Shown piece after piece: positions 46,511 to 58,430 of a stretch of 64,000 bases of DNA. The position numbers and the translations under genes are program-made. The stretch spans positions 25,044,875 to 25,108,874 of the forward strand of contig OZ234495.1 of the NCBI GenBank assembly GCA_965153455.1, in the 5' to 3' direction. Every line of letters begins with the position of its first letter. Within the stretch, counting starts at the first letter, position 1. Under the pieces are notes generated by a model. The model was not told the origin of the DNA and ran no database searches. It saw nothing but the letters and a program-made list of their open reading frames with translations. This DNA is from Sphagnum compactum. Lineage: Eukaryota; Bryophyta; Sphagnopsida; Sphagnales.

Positions 46511-49500
46511 CTACATCAATAGGAGTGTCATTAGCAGGTTTCTTCTGATGAGTTTTGTGTACTAATCTTTTTTTTGAACACTAATCTCAATCTCTCTCTG
46601 TCCTTTGCTTCCAGTTCCATTTACTTGTGGGATTTTAGGAGGGTAATCTTCAAATTTGTGACAGTATTTTGCTTGTGCTATTCTGTCTCCAGTAGCCAAA
46701 AGTCTTATTTAGATAATGTGTTGTGAAACTACACTTGGTGGATCTGACAACAAATTATGGTGGATGGGAGTTTAGAGTTTAGTGGATGGATTCAGGGTTT
46801 AGTTAATGACAATTATTTAGTGGGTGGAGTGAATTTTATGGTAGGATGGATTTCTGTGTTGAAAATTGGATACGAAAGGAAGAAGAACCCCACCTTTAGC
46901 CAAGAATTTTGCAGGATGAGGATGGACTTTTTATGACAAAGGGTCTTATTTTGTAAGAAAAAGCAGTAGTACATGATTTTGGAACCTTTGTGGTAAGGGT
47001 TTTGAGTCTTTGTTACTGTGATCGGAAGATCAAAATGCCTTTTGGATAATTGAGTGGTGATACGGATTTGTGATTTGTTTCCTCTAGGCAATGCTGCCTT
47101 TGTATATATAAAAAATCTTTGGTTTGGAACTAATCTACTGGCTACTTTGTTTGTGGTAGGAAGTTGTGCTTGTGCTTACTCAGTGCTGGAACTGTCTCCT
47201 TGTGCAAAATCTCAGTGATAAACAAAAAACATTAAGAAATGGTGCAAGACTTCATTGGCAACAAATTAGTTGGTGGCAACGATCATTTTATCATGGTTAA
47301 GAAAATGTTTGCTTTTTCTTTTTCAAATTCAATTGTGTTTATATTGGAACTAAATGTAGAGTGAAGTGTTGGATGCTAGTGACTATAGAAGTTCATTATG
47401 AATCTTGTCCTCACTATCATGAGGATTGAATAGATGAACTAAACTATTATTTAGTATTTTCATAGTAGAATAAAGCTCCAAACACAATTCCAAATCAAAG
47501 TGATTATGAACATGTTGGAATTGGTCTTGTGCAAAAAGATGATTAAATGCCTACCTCAATTGATATTTGTGCATGTTGGAAATTAATCTTGTGCTTAGAG
47601 ATGTTGATGATATTATGCTACCAACTTGAGGTTCGATCAAGGATCAACACACTTGAATTGAATGGATTGATGTTCTAGGGGAAAGTTAGAACAATAATAT
47701 GAAATTGAGGATGTAATTTAGAAATTGATATACAATGGAATTGATTATCTCAAAGGTTTAAGATGCTAGTTTGATATCCAACATGAAGAAGGTGAAGTAG
47801 TCCAATTCCAGCTTGCAAGTAGTCTTATATACAGCCAGAGTGAACCAGCCCCCATAACTGCACCAGTTGGGGATGTATGTGGTTGGGATGGCATGGATTT
47901 ATTTTTTTGGGTCAGTTTTTATCCTATGCTAATCAAACATGTTTAACTTTTTTATTTTTCTTTTCTTTTGGCTCAACCCTGCCCTTCTTAAAATTTTATT
48001 TTATTTTTATTTCTCCCCAAAATCCAACCACACCCACCAACCCACCACCTTGCCCTTACCCATGAACTAACACACCCACCACCTTAACCTACTTTTTAAA
48101 GCTATTGACCTATTCTTACTTGCTTGCGGACCTACCTACCTACATAAAAGGCCCACTAAGGTCGTAATGCTGCTGGCGATTGATGGGAGTATTGCAATAT
48201 GCATGAGGTAGGTATTTTTCTAAGGCCCCCCCTCCCCCTCCCCCCCACTACCTATCTACACACCAAAGTCACAATGTTGTCAGCAACAAATGAACATATG
48301 CATTGTGTAGCACCCCTTTGTCTAATGAAACTCTCCTTTTAACCCTTTTATGGAAACACATGAAACCACATTCATGCAAATATTGCATACAATGGACCAA
48401 TCATGATGTGAAGGGAACTTAAATGACAATGTACCAAGTTTTCATAGTAACTTCATATGGGGCCATGATGATAGGGACACCTATTGTGAAATTTAAATTA
48501 AAAAAATTTAAGTCCTTGCAATTCTTGCACGTTGGGTGAAAAACAAAAGAACATCAATGATTTTAGGTGAATGAATGTTGGTATTGCATTTGGTGACCAT
48601 TTGTGGTTGAAGTAAACCTTGGGTGATGAAGGAATAAGTTTATGCAATACTTACATATTGCAATACATTTGTTATGTTGTGCGCTCCAAGGTTGGCGCTT
48701 ACAATTGTTGCTATCACCATATTCACAACACATAACATAAAAATACCCTAACTGGTACAACACATCCAAATTTGCAAAACATAAGAATCCAAGTACTAAC
48801 AAAAAAACCTCAACAAATCCCTTGCATAACAAGAACATAGAAACATAACAAAACACAGCAGAGCTACGATGTGCTTCAAAATCCAGTTTTTTGGATTTTG
48901 ATCACACACCGTCCCACTTATCTTGAACACCAAAAAGTTGGAATCCCCTTCACACTGGAACTGGTTCCAAACTTACCCCAAATTACCTATAATAATTAGG
49001 ATAAAAATTTATAACTGTAGAAAAGCTCCTGACATTTGCTTGAAGTTATCATGCAAGTGTTGTATTGTAAAAATAATGAAAGTTAAACAACACAATGAGG
49101 GTATTGCATTGTTAATAGTGACCCAAAACTATCACCCATGAAGGTATTGCTTTTTTTTTTTGGGCCATAATCAATGTTTTCTTCTTGTGGATGAAAGTAT
49201 TGTTCATTTATGATGGATGGGGGCATTATGTGGAATGGGGCATGCAAAGTATGTGCAATGTGACATATGGTGATCAAGGTTCACAAATTGAAATCGAACT
49301 AAAATTGATTTGGAAAATAAAATGGGTGGAAAGTTACAAAAATGAGTATGTGGACATGTACAAAATTTCATAAAAATGTTCAAATGACCATGCTACAAAA
49401 ATGGTGGTGATATGCAAAAAAAATCTCACCATCATGAAACGCAAGAATTTAGTTTAGAGTTTAAATATAAATTATGTGATTATGATTATATCAAAAGAAT

Positions 49501-50924
49501 GGTTTGGGGTTCATGACAATATTGCTTGTGAAACAATTGATCCAAAAGTTTAGATTCAAAAATGAAATCAAGATATATGATATTGTGTGTATGAAAAAAG
49601 GGTGTGGGGACCAAACTTTCAAGAAAAAACAAAAACAAAGTATGCCACTATAAGTTGATGATATAGAAGAACCTTAGGAAATCAACAATAAAACTATTGC
49701 CACATAGTTATTGTTTGCTTTTGGTATAAAAAACATGTAGGTACAAAAACTTCCTTTTGTTTATATTTTTCATGTACATTGCATTGACTTGCACATATTG
49801 GAAACATGAAAAAACAAAAGAAGTACACGGCATAAGGCTTTTATATAGAAGAAGAATTTGAATTTTTGTGTAATAACCTTAGGTGATAGATGAGTAAGTT
49901 TTTTTCAACAACAAGATGAAAAAGAATAGTAAGTTGTTATTTTTCTGTAGTTGCAACAAAAAGAAAAAAACAAAAAAAACAAAAAGAAGGAAAAAAAAAT
50001 CATGGAAAACCTTTGGAAGGTTCAAGCATTGGGGAGCTTCAAGGAAAAAAAAAAGATGACAAGGATGTAGTTAGGCCATAAAGAAATAGGGCACATATTG
50101 TTTTACTACCTTTCATTTGTTTTCCTTTAACAAAAAAAAACCCAATCGCCCCTAAAGAATTGGGTTTCATCCCAAAACGAGAAAATCCCAACTAGTGTAA
50201 TTATGGGGGTTAAGTTATTCAAGCCCATATATGTGGTATTGTTTAATTCTAGGTTTGAAAGAAAACCTAAGTTCTAACTAGTTGTGGGGGTACCCGACAA
50301 AGTTTTTTTTGAGCAAATCATCACCAAAATTCCCCATCTAAAAAGATTCAACCACCTTAACAAAGGAAATAAAGGTTGAAAAATCAACCTTTTCGCCAAA
50401 AATCAAATGTGTCATCATGAGTAATGCCAAATAGCCACCTTAAATGTAGAACCTTTCACCAAAATCTTTTATTTTGTAATGAATGTGGATGCTTAAAGTA
50501 CCCCCTTGTAGTCTTTAGATTGCCCTTAAGAGGAACATCTTAACAATTTAATCGCAAAATCGTTCAACCCAATTAGGAAAGGTGTCACCATCATTAAACC
50601 TTTCACATAATTCTAGTTCACCAACCTCGTTCTTGAGCAACATGCATCAATCACCTACTCATAAGACTCCCAATTTCCTCCATGCATTTGCTGTTATGAA
50701 ATTGTACCTTGCACTAGATTTTGTATTTGTTTAATGTTCACCAAGGTTTTTAATGGTGAAGGAAAAATGCTACAAACTTGCACAATGCAATGTGCTTGCA
50801 AGCTTCCAATTAACTTTTTTTAACAAGTTGATGTGACTTATTGCTAGCTAGTTTTTTTTAACAAATCAAAGCTTTCATCATGTGCTTATAAGGTTTTGAT
50901 GCACTCATTGCACATTATAGTTAT

Positions 50925-51150
50925 TACAACTATTGTTGGTCGTTGACACGTTCATGATGCAATTGCAATCGTTGTGTGCTTATAGGTCATCAATGTGTTC
51001 ATTGCACATTGAAAGAGTTGCAATTTTTGTTAGTCATCAATGCATTCATTCCATAATTATAATCATCATGTGTTTTTAAGTCATCGACATGTTCATTGTG
51101 CACTACAACAACTATAGTTCTTATTGGTTGTTGACACAATCATTACACAC
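50925..51150 (+). repeat. Degenerate minisatellite, block 1
   Basis: About four copies of a roughly 55-bp unit with the core GTCATCRATGTGTTCATTGC followed by ACATTRCAAC and TTGTT. The unit recurs at 51740-51970. Confidence 0.7.
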
Positions 51151-51739
51151 TATAACTGTTACATTAACTTTTGTTCTATTGTTAACCGATTGGGTGTTGT
51201 TGCAACATGCATGAACTTGACTAGAACTTACACCATTCCAAAGGATTGCAACTCCACCTTCAACAATTCCATTTATTTTGGTAATTTGCCTTTGTTTCTT
51301 TTTTGCCCTAGTGAGAATTTTCCGTTCTTGTATACATATTCCTTGTTTGCTAAGATTTCCCTTCGATGAGTCTCATCCCATAACTTTGCAAAAAAAGAAA
51401 CAATGGCCCAGTGTATTGCCTTAAAATTGTAATTTCTTGGGATTTTTTGTGGGTGGGTTTGTATTTTATTTACAATTGTCTTTTTTCATTGCAATGCACA
51501 TAGTGAAGGTTTCTAGTTTTTAACTAAAAATTGGATTTATGATCTTGACCCAACTCTTGGGGTCTCACCAACTACATCTACTCTTGTTACTTTTATTGAA
51601 GGTATGTTTTCCAAGATGGTTTTTAATCCTCTTTGCTCTTGGAACATTTTCATTCCTCAAGTGGTTTGTTTTGTATTTTTAATGCTGCACAACTAAAATT
51701 AACAATTTTTATGTAGTCATTTTCTAAACCATCATTCTT

Positions 51740-51970
51740 GGTCATCGATGCACTAATTGTGCACAACTACTGCAAGTTGTCGATGCGTTCATAGTCATTG
51801 ACGTGCTTATCATGCGATACACTTGTTATAGCTAGTTGGTCATTGATGTGTTCATCGCATGTTGCAATTGTTGTAGCTCTAGCTAGTCATTGACACACTC
51901 ATTGTGCATTGTAACTTTGGTTGGTTGTTGATGTGTTCAATGTGCATTGCAACTTTTGTTGTTGTCAACA
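51740..51970 (+). repeat. Degenerate minisatellite, block 2
   Basis: About five further copies of the unit seen at 50925-51150 (for example GGTCATTGATGTGTTCATCG and GTTGTTGATGTGTTCAATGT, each followed by GCATTGCAACT-like sequence). It ends about 100 bp before the hAT-like reading frame. Confidence 0.7.
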
Positions 51971-52063
51971 CAAGCAAATAAGACTCCTAATCTTAACCTT
52001 TTTTGTGAATGTTTTTTAAAAAGTGGTTATGTATTTTGTGGAATTTGAGTTTCAAGTTTCAAC

Positions 52064-53647
52064 ATGGCTCCTCGTAAACCTTTCAAACCTCCAAACAACT
52101 TTAAGTTTCGTTGTTTTTTTGGTTAGTAGAGTAAGGCAACTAGCAATGCTATTGAAAGCAACAACCAAGGTGTTATAAGGGCTTTAAAGGATAAAGGACA
52201 ATTAATTAGTCATGAATGAAGGAAGTCCATTTCAAATTGATTTAACATTTGAATTTGAACTTGACAAAACTTTTGACGAAATTAAGCTTGAATGTAAGAA
52301 AAGAAAAAAGGCCTATGAACTAAATAAAAAATTTCAGGATGTTTAGGTTGCAAAACTACCATGTCCACATAAAATATTTTGAGTGAAAACATGTTTGTCA
52401 CACATGTTTTGTGTAAGATTTGCACAAATGTTACAAGGAAAAACTTCTTATTCCTAAGTTTGATTCTCTTTGTTAACATGTTGATAGGAAGAAAGCTACT
52501 TCCCCCATGTTTGGTGTTCCTAAAGGTACATTCTACTTTACTAAGGATTGGCAACATGCTAAGAATGAAATGTTCTTTGTTTTCAAGGGTGGGGAAAGTG
52601 TGTTGGAGAAGGTTATGCATGGTATGGCACACGAAGGCTTGAAGAAAATATTCAATTTGCCACAAATTTATACCTATTCTAAAAGGGAGAACCCATGCTT
52701 GAATATGAAAGCATGAAAGGCATGTTGCAATTCCTTCAAGTGAAGTATTATCCACAACAGCATTGGTGTGACAATATTGGTTGGTCCATTGTCAAGGCAA
52801 TCACTACAGAAGGTATCAAAACAACAAATCATATTTTGATCTCTTGTGATGAAGTCAAAAATGTTGATAATCAGAGCTAGATTTCCTTGCACATGTATGT
52901 CATTAAGGATAGGTCCAAATGTTAATTATGGTTTCCCTTGCAAAAGGTGATTGAAAGGGCTGATTTTGGAAATTTGGCCATAATCATTATTCGAACATAA
53001 TTGATTATTGGTGGTCTAACAAGTGAAACATTAGCCTCTAAGCTCATTTGTTTTGGAGCTAATGGTGTGAATATTTTTCAATGTGTTAATATTGGAGTTA
53101 CACAACAAATTCAAATGGATTATGCTTTTCACATGCAAGGCATCCATTGCATGGCCCATTGAACTAATCTTGTTGTGCAAGCTTTGTTTAAGCTGAACAT
53201 GTTCCAAACCCTACATGTTTTTTTTAGTAAAAGCTTGATAGACACTTGGAATTCAACAAGCTTACTAAGATCATGGAGATTCAAGGTAATAAATTGTTGA
53301 AGAATGTGAAAACAAGGTGGATTTTAATGTGGGAACCTACAAAAAGTTGATGAGTGCATATTAGACTTTGGTGGTCAAGATGGCCATGGATTTTGCTAGT
53401 AGCAATTCTACCAAGGTGAATTTTGATGTGATATTGAAGTCTTTTATGGGCTAGCATTCTTGTTGCCATTGTTGGAGGAGGTGAACATCTTGATGAAATT
53501 GGGCCAAGCTCAAGATGTTTTTGTTGTTGATTATGGAATAATGATCAAACTTTGTCAAGCATATTTGTTCTCACATTTTGTGGACCTTGACACAACTTTT
53601 AAGTCTGATATGTTTTATTCCATTAAATCTTTGGTGAGTTCCTCCCA
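52064..53647 (+). pseudogene. hAT-type transposase pseudogene, 5' part
   Basis: A decayed plus-strand reading frame starts with ATG at 52064 (MAPRKPFKPPNN). Near 52390-52500 a BED-type zinc-finger remnant shows HVLCKICTN and a later Leu/His/Lys-rich part. Then come KGTFYFTKDWQHAKNEMFF and, near 52990-53170, GGLTSETLASKLICFGANGV and MQGIHCMAH. These match the order of plant hAT transposases with a DUF4371-like core. A KTRW-like block near 53310 and LLPLLEEVNILMKLGQAQD near 53460 follow. Several frameshifts and stops break the gene. It stops at 53647, where a CACTA-like end begins, and resumes near 56190. Confidence 0.75.
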
Positions 53648-54059
53648 CACTAGTAGAAAATGGTCATTTTGCAATTGGTTCTTGCAACTAATTTTTAGTT
53701 GCAAACAACGTTTGCAACTAAAATCTTAATAGTCGCGTTGGACAAGTCGCATTGACACTAGTCGCAAACGACAACAAATTTTGGATGAAAGAAAAAATCA
53801 ACAAAATATGCTTTCATCTTTTGACTTGCCATATACGTATTGTCGCTTGCAACTTGGATGCGACTTTTTTGGTGAACAATGGGAACAAATTATGTGTTGC
53901 CATGTGTCCCAACTCTTAATAATTAAAAATATTTTATTATTCTTTTGAAATAATTTAAAACATTTATTTTTTATGTTTGGATGGTTTATTGTGACACGTG
54001 GTGCAATAGAAATTTGCCACGTGGCATATTAATTGAATTTGTCCAAATTCAATTTAAAT

Positions 54060-54230
54060 CAATATTTAGGTATGTAGGTTGAACTAGGTATCTACCTACC
54101 TAATACCTACCTACCCATCTAGGCTAAACACCTATTTAGATAATACCTATTTACCTACCTAGGCCAAATGCCTACTTAGGTAGGTAGGTAGGTAGAAAAG
54201 TAGGTAGGTCAATTAAGGAAATAGGTAGTT
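54060..54230. repeat. TAGG/CCTA tetranucleotide tracts in opposite orientation
   Basis: CTACCTAC-type repeats (about 54090-54160) are followed by TAGGTAGGTAGGTAGG (about 54176-54230). The two orientations can pair into a long hairpin. Confidence 0.75.
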
Positions 54231-54344
54231 AAGTGTAAGTACATGAATATTATATTTTATTTTGGGTTAAGTTGTTTTCATTGGCTCATCCCATATGTCC
54301 ATGTTTTTAAATATGAAAATGTAAAAACAAAACACCTTGTTTAT

Positions 54345-54482
54345 ATACTTTTCAAGATGAGAATGAAAGCCAAACTATATGGGATAAACTTTTTCGTTGC
54401 AATTCCTTTGCGACTAAAAATGACTTGCAACGAAAAAGTTTATTCCATATAGTTTGGCTTTCATTCTCATCTTGAAAAGTAT
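54345..54482. repeat. Near-perfect palindrome with 58-bp arms
   Basis: Arms 54345-54402 and 54425-54482 are reverse complements with a single mismatch (GGGATA against GGAATA). They are separated by a 22-bp loop that itself contains GCGACTAAAAATGAC. The arm includes AAGCCAAACTATATGG and CTTTTTCGTTGCAA. If transcribed, it would form a 58-bp double-stranded stem. Confidence 0.92.
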
Positions 54483-56110
54483 GCAATTAAATAGGTATAG
54501 AACTAACTAATTTGACAACTAACTAGCTAATTAATTAGCTAACTAATTAAATAATAAATTTAATAATTAATTATGAATAAAATATAGACAAATAAACTAA
54601 TAAGCTTTTTAGTTAATTAATTAACAACTAAACTAGAAACTAACTAATTGGCTTTATAAACTATCCAACTAACTAATTATTTATAGTAATAATCACCAAT
54701 ATATTATGATTATTGAATTAATTATATTAATTATATTTATTATTATTACTTAATTTATTAGCTAGATAAACATTAATAATATTTAATTTTAATTATATAT
54801 GAACTAGTATGATTTATCAACCAATTTCAGTAACTAGTCATTGGCTAATATTGAAATAATTAACTAATAATTAATAATTAATAAATTACTATTTCAGAAC
54901 CAAATAAATTAATATTATAACTGAAATATTCAGTAATTAATAATCAATAATTAATGATTATAAAAACTGGGTACTAGTTTTTTTCAATCTAATAATATAA
55001 TTAAAACCTAGCCTAGGTTAATTATTTTATTATAATTACCCCCATTATTATTTTCATTTTTATAGTTCATAATAAATATAAATGAAAATATTTATTAGTA
55101 ACAATAACATTAATTCAATTATTATTGTAGCTAGTTGGTAGCCAAGGTTTACTATTTTTTTTTTATTATTCATATTATTAGTTCACTCATTAAGCTATTT
55201 ATTAATTATTACAATAAATATTATATATTTTTAACAAATATATATTTCCTTCGTAATTAATTTCTGCATTTGTATATTAATTAACTAGATTTCCATTCTA
55301 ATTACTACATTAATTATTATAAAATAATAAAACTGAAAATAAAATTATATATCATTAATTGATGATAATAATTGAATAATTAATTTTAATTATAAATTTG
55401 AAATATAAAACCTAAAACCATATATTAATATTTCTTGGCAATTACTATAATATATTAATGCTTCATAATTGATTACTTATAATAATAATAATAACAATAA
55501 CAATATAGTAATTTGTAGCTAGCCTAGGTTAGTTATTTATTATTATATATTATTATGTCACTTGTTAGATCTATTATGATTTATTTTCACTAGGTTAATT
55601 AATTTAAATAAATTTTTAATAAGTACATTAGTCATTTGAAAATAATTTAATAGCATTATTATAATATATTGGACTTTTATTAATTATTTCAGTAATTATA
55701 TAAATTTTTTCCTAACATTCTGATACCATCATCAGCATCATCATCATTACGATCATTATGTAATAAAATATTACTATTTTTAAAAAATAGTGAAAGATAA
55801 TATTGAAATTTAAATTTTTTATTACATTAATTAATATAATAATAATAATAATAATAATAATGTCATTTGTAATAATTTTAAGAAGTATAATAAGATGGTT
55901 TGGATAAACTTGTAATATGGGCACAATATATTTAATAAATATTTTACATAAAATTTTTATATACCTAAAATATACACTAATTAGCGTAATCATAATATTA
56001 ATGCCATTAATGCTAATAATATTACTTGAATACACATGTAATATGGTTGTTCATATACATTCAAAATATACATTTATAAATTTTAATACACTCAACTATA
56101 TTTTTTAGAA
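54483..56110. other. Extremely AT-rich block
   Basis: Almost entirely A and T (well above 80% by eye), with repeated AATTAATTA, CTAACTAATT and TAATAATAATAA tracts. No coding signal. It forms most of the interior of the CACTA-like insertion. Confidence 0.8.
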
Positions 56111-56190
56111 TTCATAAAATACACCTTTGTATATTCATAGGGTTGCAACTAAATTGGTCACATTATGTCCCATTAGTTACAATCCTACTT

Positions 56191-56830
56191 CCCTTGACAT
56201 AGAGTTATGGAAGCTTTGGGAGTGGTTTTTCTTCAATATTAAATGATTGTAGAATGTGAGGAATTTTTCAAGAGACACCTCAATGTGATTAAAGCCCAAT
56301 ATTGATATCCTAAGAGGATTGGACTTGATCAAACCTTGGTGTTAGAGGTGTTATCTTTTATGTCTTTGGATTTGTAAATGTCATTATTCAAATTAACATT
56401 AGCCATGGGTTTTCCTTACATTGTGAATCCTATGAACCAGCTTTGGAAGTCTTTGGCCTCTTCACAAGTGATTGCACATAAGATGTTGAAATATGTGAAG
56501 TTGGCAAAAATTGTTATGGTCCAAATGATTGGTTCTGTTGACGACAAAAGATGTTTCAGCTATTTGAATTTGATCAAACCCAAGTTCCACAATTGATCGA
56601 CAATGAATTTCGAGCTTGTAATTTGGATGTTTGTTCAACAATTTTACACGTTGGAGAATTTTTCATACCTTTAGGTAATTGCAATTTGAAAGGAAATGTG
56701 AGCTTGATATGGATTTGATGCATAATTTTTGTTTGAGTAAGTTGAGGTTTGATTTGCCATTGGTTTCCATGATCTTAGCAAGGTTGATGAATATGATTGT
56801 CACATTAGAATTTTGAATATGTAACTAGTA
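56191..56830 (+). pseudogene. hAT-type transposase pseudogene, 3' part
   Basis: After the insertion, decayed reading frames resume with ELWKLWEWFFFN and pieces such as SNPSSTIDRQ, consistent with the C-terminal region of the same transposase (hydrophobic and Trp-rich helices). Frames change several times. The link to the 5' part rests on orientation, position and style, not on a clear motif. Confidence 0.5.
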
Positions 56831-56908
56831 GGAAGAAAAAACTAAACACTAACAAGATTTGTTCTTGTGTATAGTTTGTATGTACATATTATGTGTTATT
56901 TTGTAGGT

Positions 56909-57103
56909 GGCTTGTGTTGTAACGAGTAGTTTAGGGGTTCGATTCTCACACAAGTCAATTTTCAATAAGTAAGCAATGGGCATAACTAGTTTGTAACTTT
57001 ATACATGTTAATACATGTTTGAACTTTGTGTGTTATGTGGGTCTATGTAGGAGAAGACTTGTGTTGTAATGGGCAATTCAAAGGTTCAATTCCCCCACAA
57101 GTC
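56909..57103 (+). repeat. Two tRNA-like hairpin modules, 147 bp apart
   Basis: Copy 1: stem GGCTTGTG (56909-56916) with CACAAGTC (56949-56956). Copy 2: stem GACTTGTG (57056-57063) with CACAAGTC (57096-57103). Each encloses a B-box/T-arm-like GGTTCRATTC next to the 3' stem and shares TTGTAAYG after the 5' stem. They are too short (about 48 nt) and lack a D-arm and anticodon arm, so they are not tRNA genes. A tRNA-derived SINE fragment or a mini-repeat is possible. Confidence 0.55.
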
Positions 57104-58430
57104 ATATTACAAAATCTCACCTTAATGAATATGTTCATTGCTAGGAAGATCTGTAAAACATTTTAAAATTGCCGATGGTTTATTGGTGGGCCAAACACAC
57201 TAGCCAAATTAAACTAAATTGCACAATTTGAGATAGCCAAAATTTTCATAGATGCAAAAATAAATTTATCACCACATGTTTTGAAAATAAAAAGAAAAGT
57301 CACCTACACCTCTACAAACATTTCACCAAACTACCCGTTTAGGCCATGGTGAATGCATCCCCATAGCCAGGCTAGCTATTTCTGAAAATTGGAAAGAAAT
57401 ACCTGGTACCCAGTATTGTCTGGTTCCAAGTTTGAAGGAGAACCTCCAGTTCCCAGTTCTAGCTAATTTGATGGAAGCTCTGGTGAGATTCTGATGAATG
57501 TGCATGAGTTTGGGGTATCTTTTTGCATAACTTACCCAAAACTTTTGTGGTGGGCTTTGGTAGCAGTCTGTACTATGTAGCCTAGTCCATTCCAATAATA
57601 ACTTAAATTGTAGTTTTTGACCAAAAGTGCCACAAGATGATGACTAATCTCAACAACAAAGGGATGATGTTGGGTAATGAATGAATGATCTCAACATCAC
57701 AGAGATTATGGAGGAGGAGATGGAGAAGGAGGAGCAGAGATACTTATTGTTAGATGGGTGGAGATGGTGAACATTCTTATCCATAACACAAAAAGGAGAA
57801 AGACTCAATCTTCCACTTCTTCTTCTTCACTCTTCAAGTGTTAAAGAGGGTAGTAACTTTGAGTATGTATGTGGTATTGTGTATTTGCTTCTCCACCCCA
57901 TGCCCCTCCCATTTGCTAATTGAAGGACCCAGGAAGCAAGCAACTGGTGGTACTTCCAGGGAGGGTTTGCATACACAAGGACACAGCCCAAAACACCCAC
58001 CCAAAACAAAAGAGGTATGTAATATAAGAACTACTGCTATTACTTCCACTAGTACACAAACTCAATCCCCTTTTTGTTTTGGGTTTTAGAAGCAAGTTCA
58101 CATCTTTTGGAAAAGATTGGAGTTTTGTTTGATTGTGGTGAAACTCTCTTTTTTTTTCAAAATTTCTTGCCTTGCATTTGCATTTGTCCTACAAAATTTT
58201 CGAGAGGGGAGAAGGGTCTTTGAAGAAGAAGAAGAAGAAGAAGTCAGTTGTGGTTTTTCCCTGAAAGTCGTTTTGAAAACAGAGGTTTAGAGCAAGAGCT
58301 TGGTTGGTTGATTTTTTTCTTATTTTTATTTTTGTTTTTTTGCAGAGGGTTTTTCTAGGAGAAGGGTTTTCATTCTTTCTTTCTTTCTTTCTGTGTGGGT
58401 GGATTTAGTGTCAAAAAGGTAAAGAAGAAA
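57104..58430. other. Upstream region and 5' UTR of the HEAAH-protein gene
   Basis: Composition becomes gene-like from about 57650. A (GAA)n tract lies at 58222-58243, and (TTCTTTC)n pyrimidine sequence directly before the start. No other gene was recognised; a minus-strand frame at 57323-57595 has no known motif. Confidence 0.5.

Larger units (their letters stand above)
46511..52063. other. CPBP gene 3' flank and gene-poor DNA
   Basis: The first few hundred bases are the likely 3' UTR of the CPBP gene. Beyond about 47300 the DNA is AT-rich with short frames only and no recognisable domain. Two blocks of a degenerate minisatellite occur (50925-51150 and 51740-51970). Confidence 0.55.
53648..56190 (+). 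mobile_element. CACTA-like non-autonomous element inserted in the hAT pseudogene
   Basis: The left end begins CACTAGTAGAAAATGG, typical of CACTA (En/Spm) termini, followed by subterminal hairpin motifs: TTGCAACTAA/TTAGTTGCAA and GTTGCAAAC/GTTTGCAAC. The right side (about 56143-56190) carries the reversed subterminal motif GTTGCAACTAAA and a decayed end (AATCCTACT), but no clean TAGTG. The transposase reading frame of the host hAT copy resumes beyond it. The interior has no coding region; it holds TAGG/CCTA tracts, a long palindrome and very AT-rich DNA. The right border and the 3-bp target duplication are not settled. Confidence 0.6.

Noticed and set aside
58395-58430. Upstream 12-codon extension of the HEAAH-protein gene
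   Set aside because: That frame begins with GTG, which is not a normal plant nuclear start. The first ATG is at 58431.
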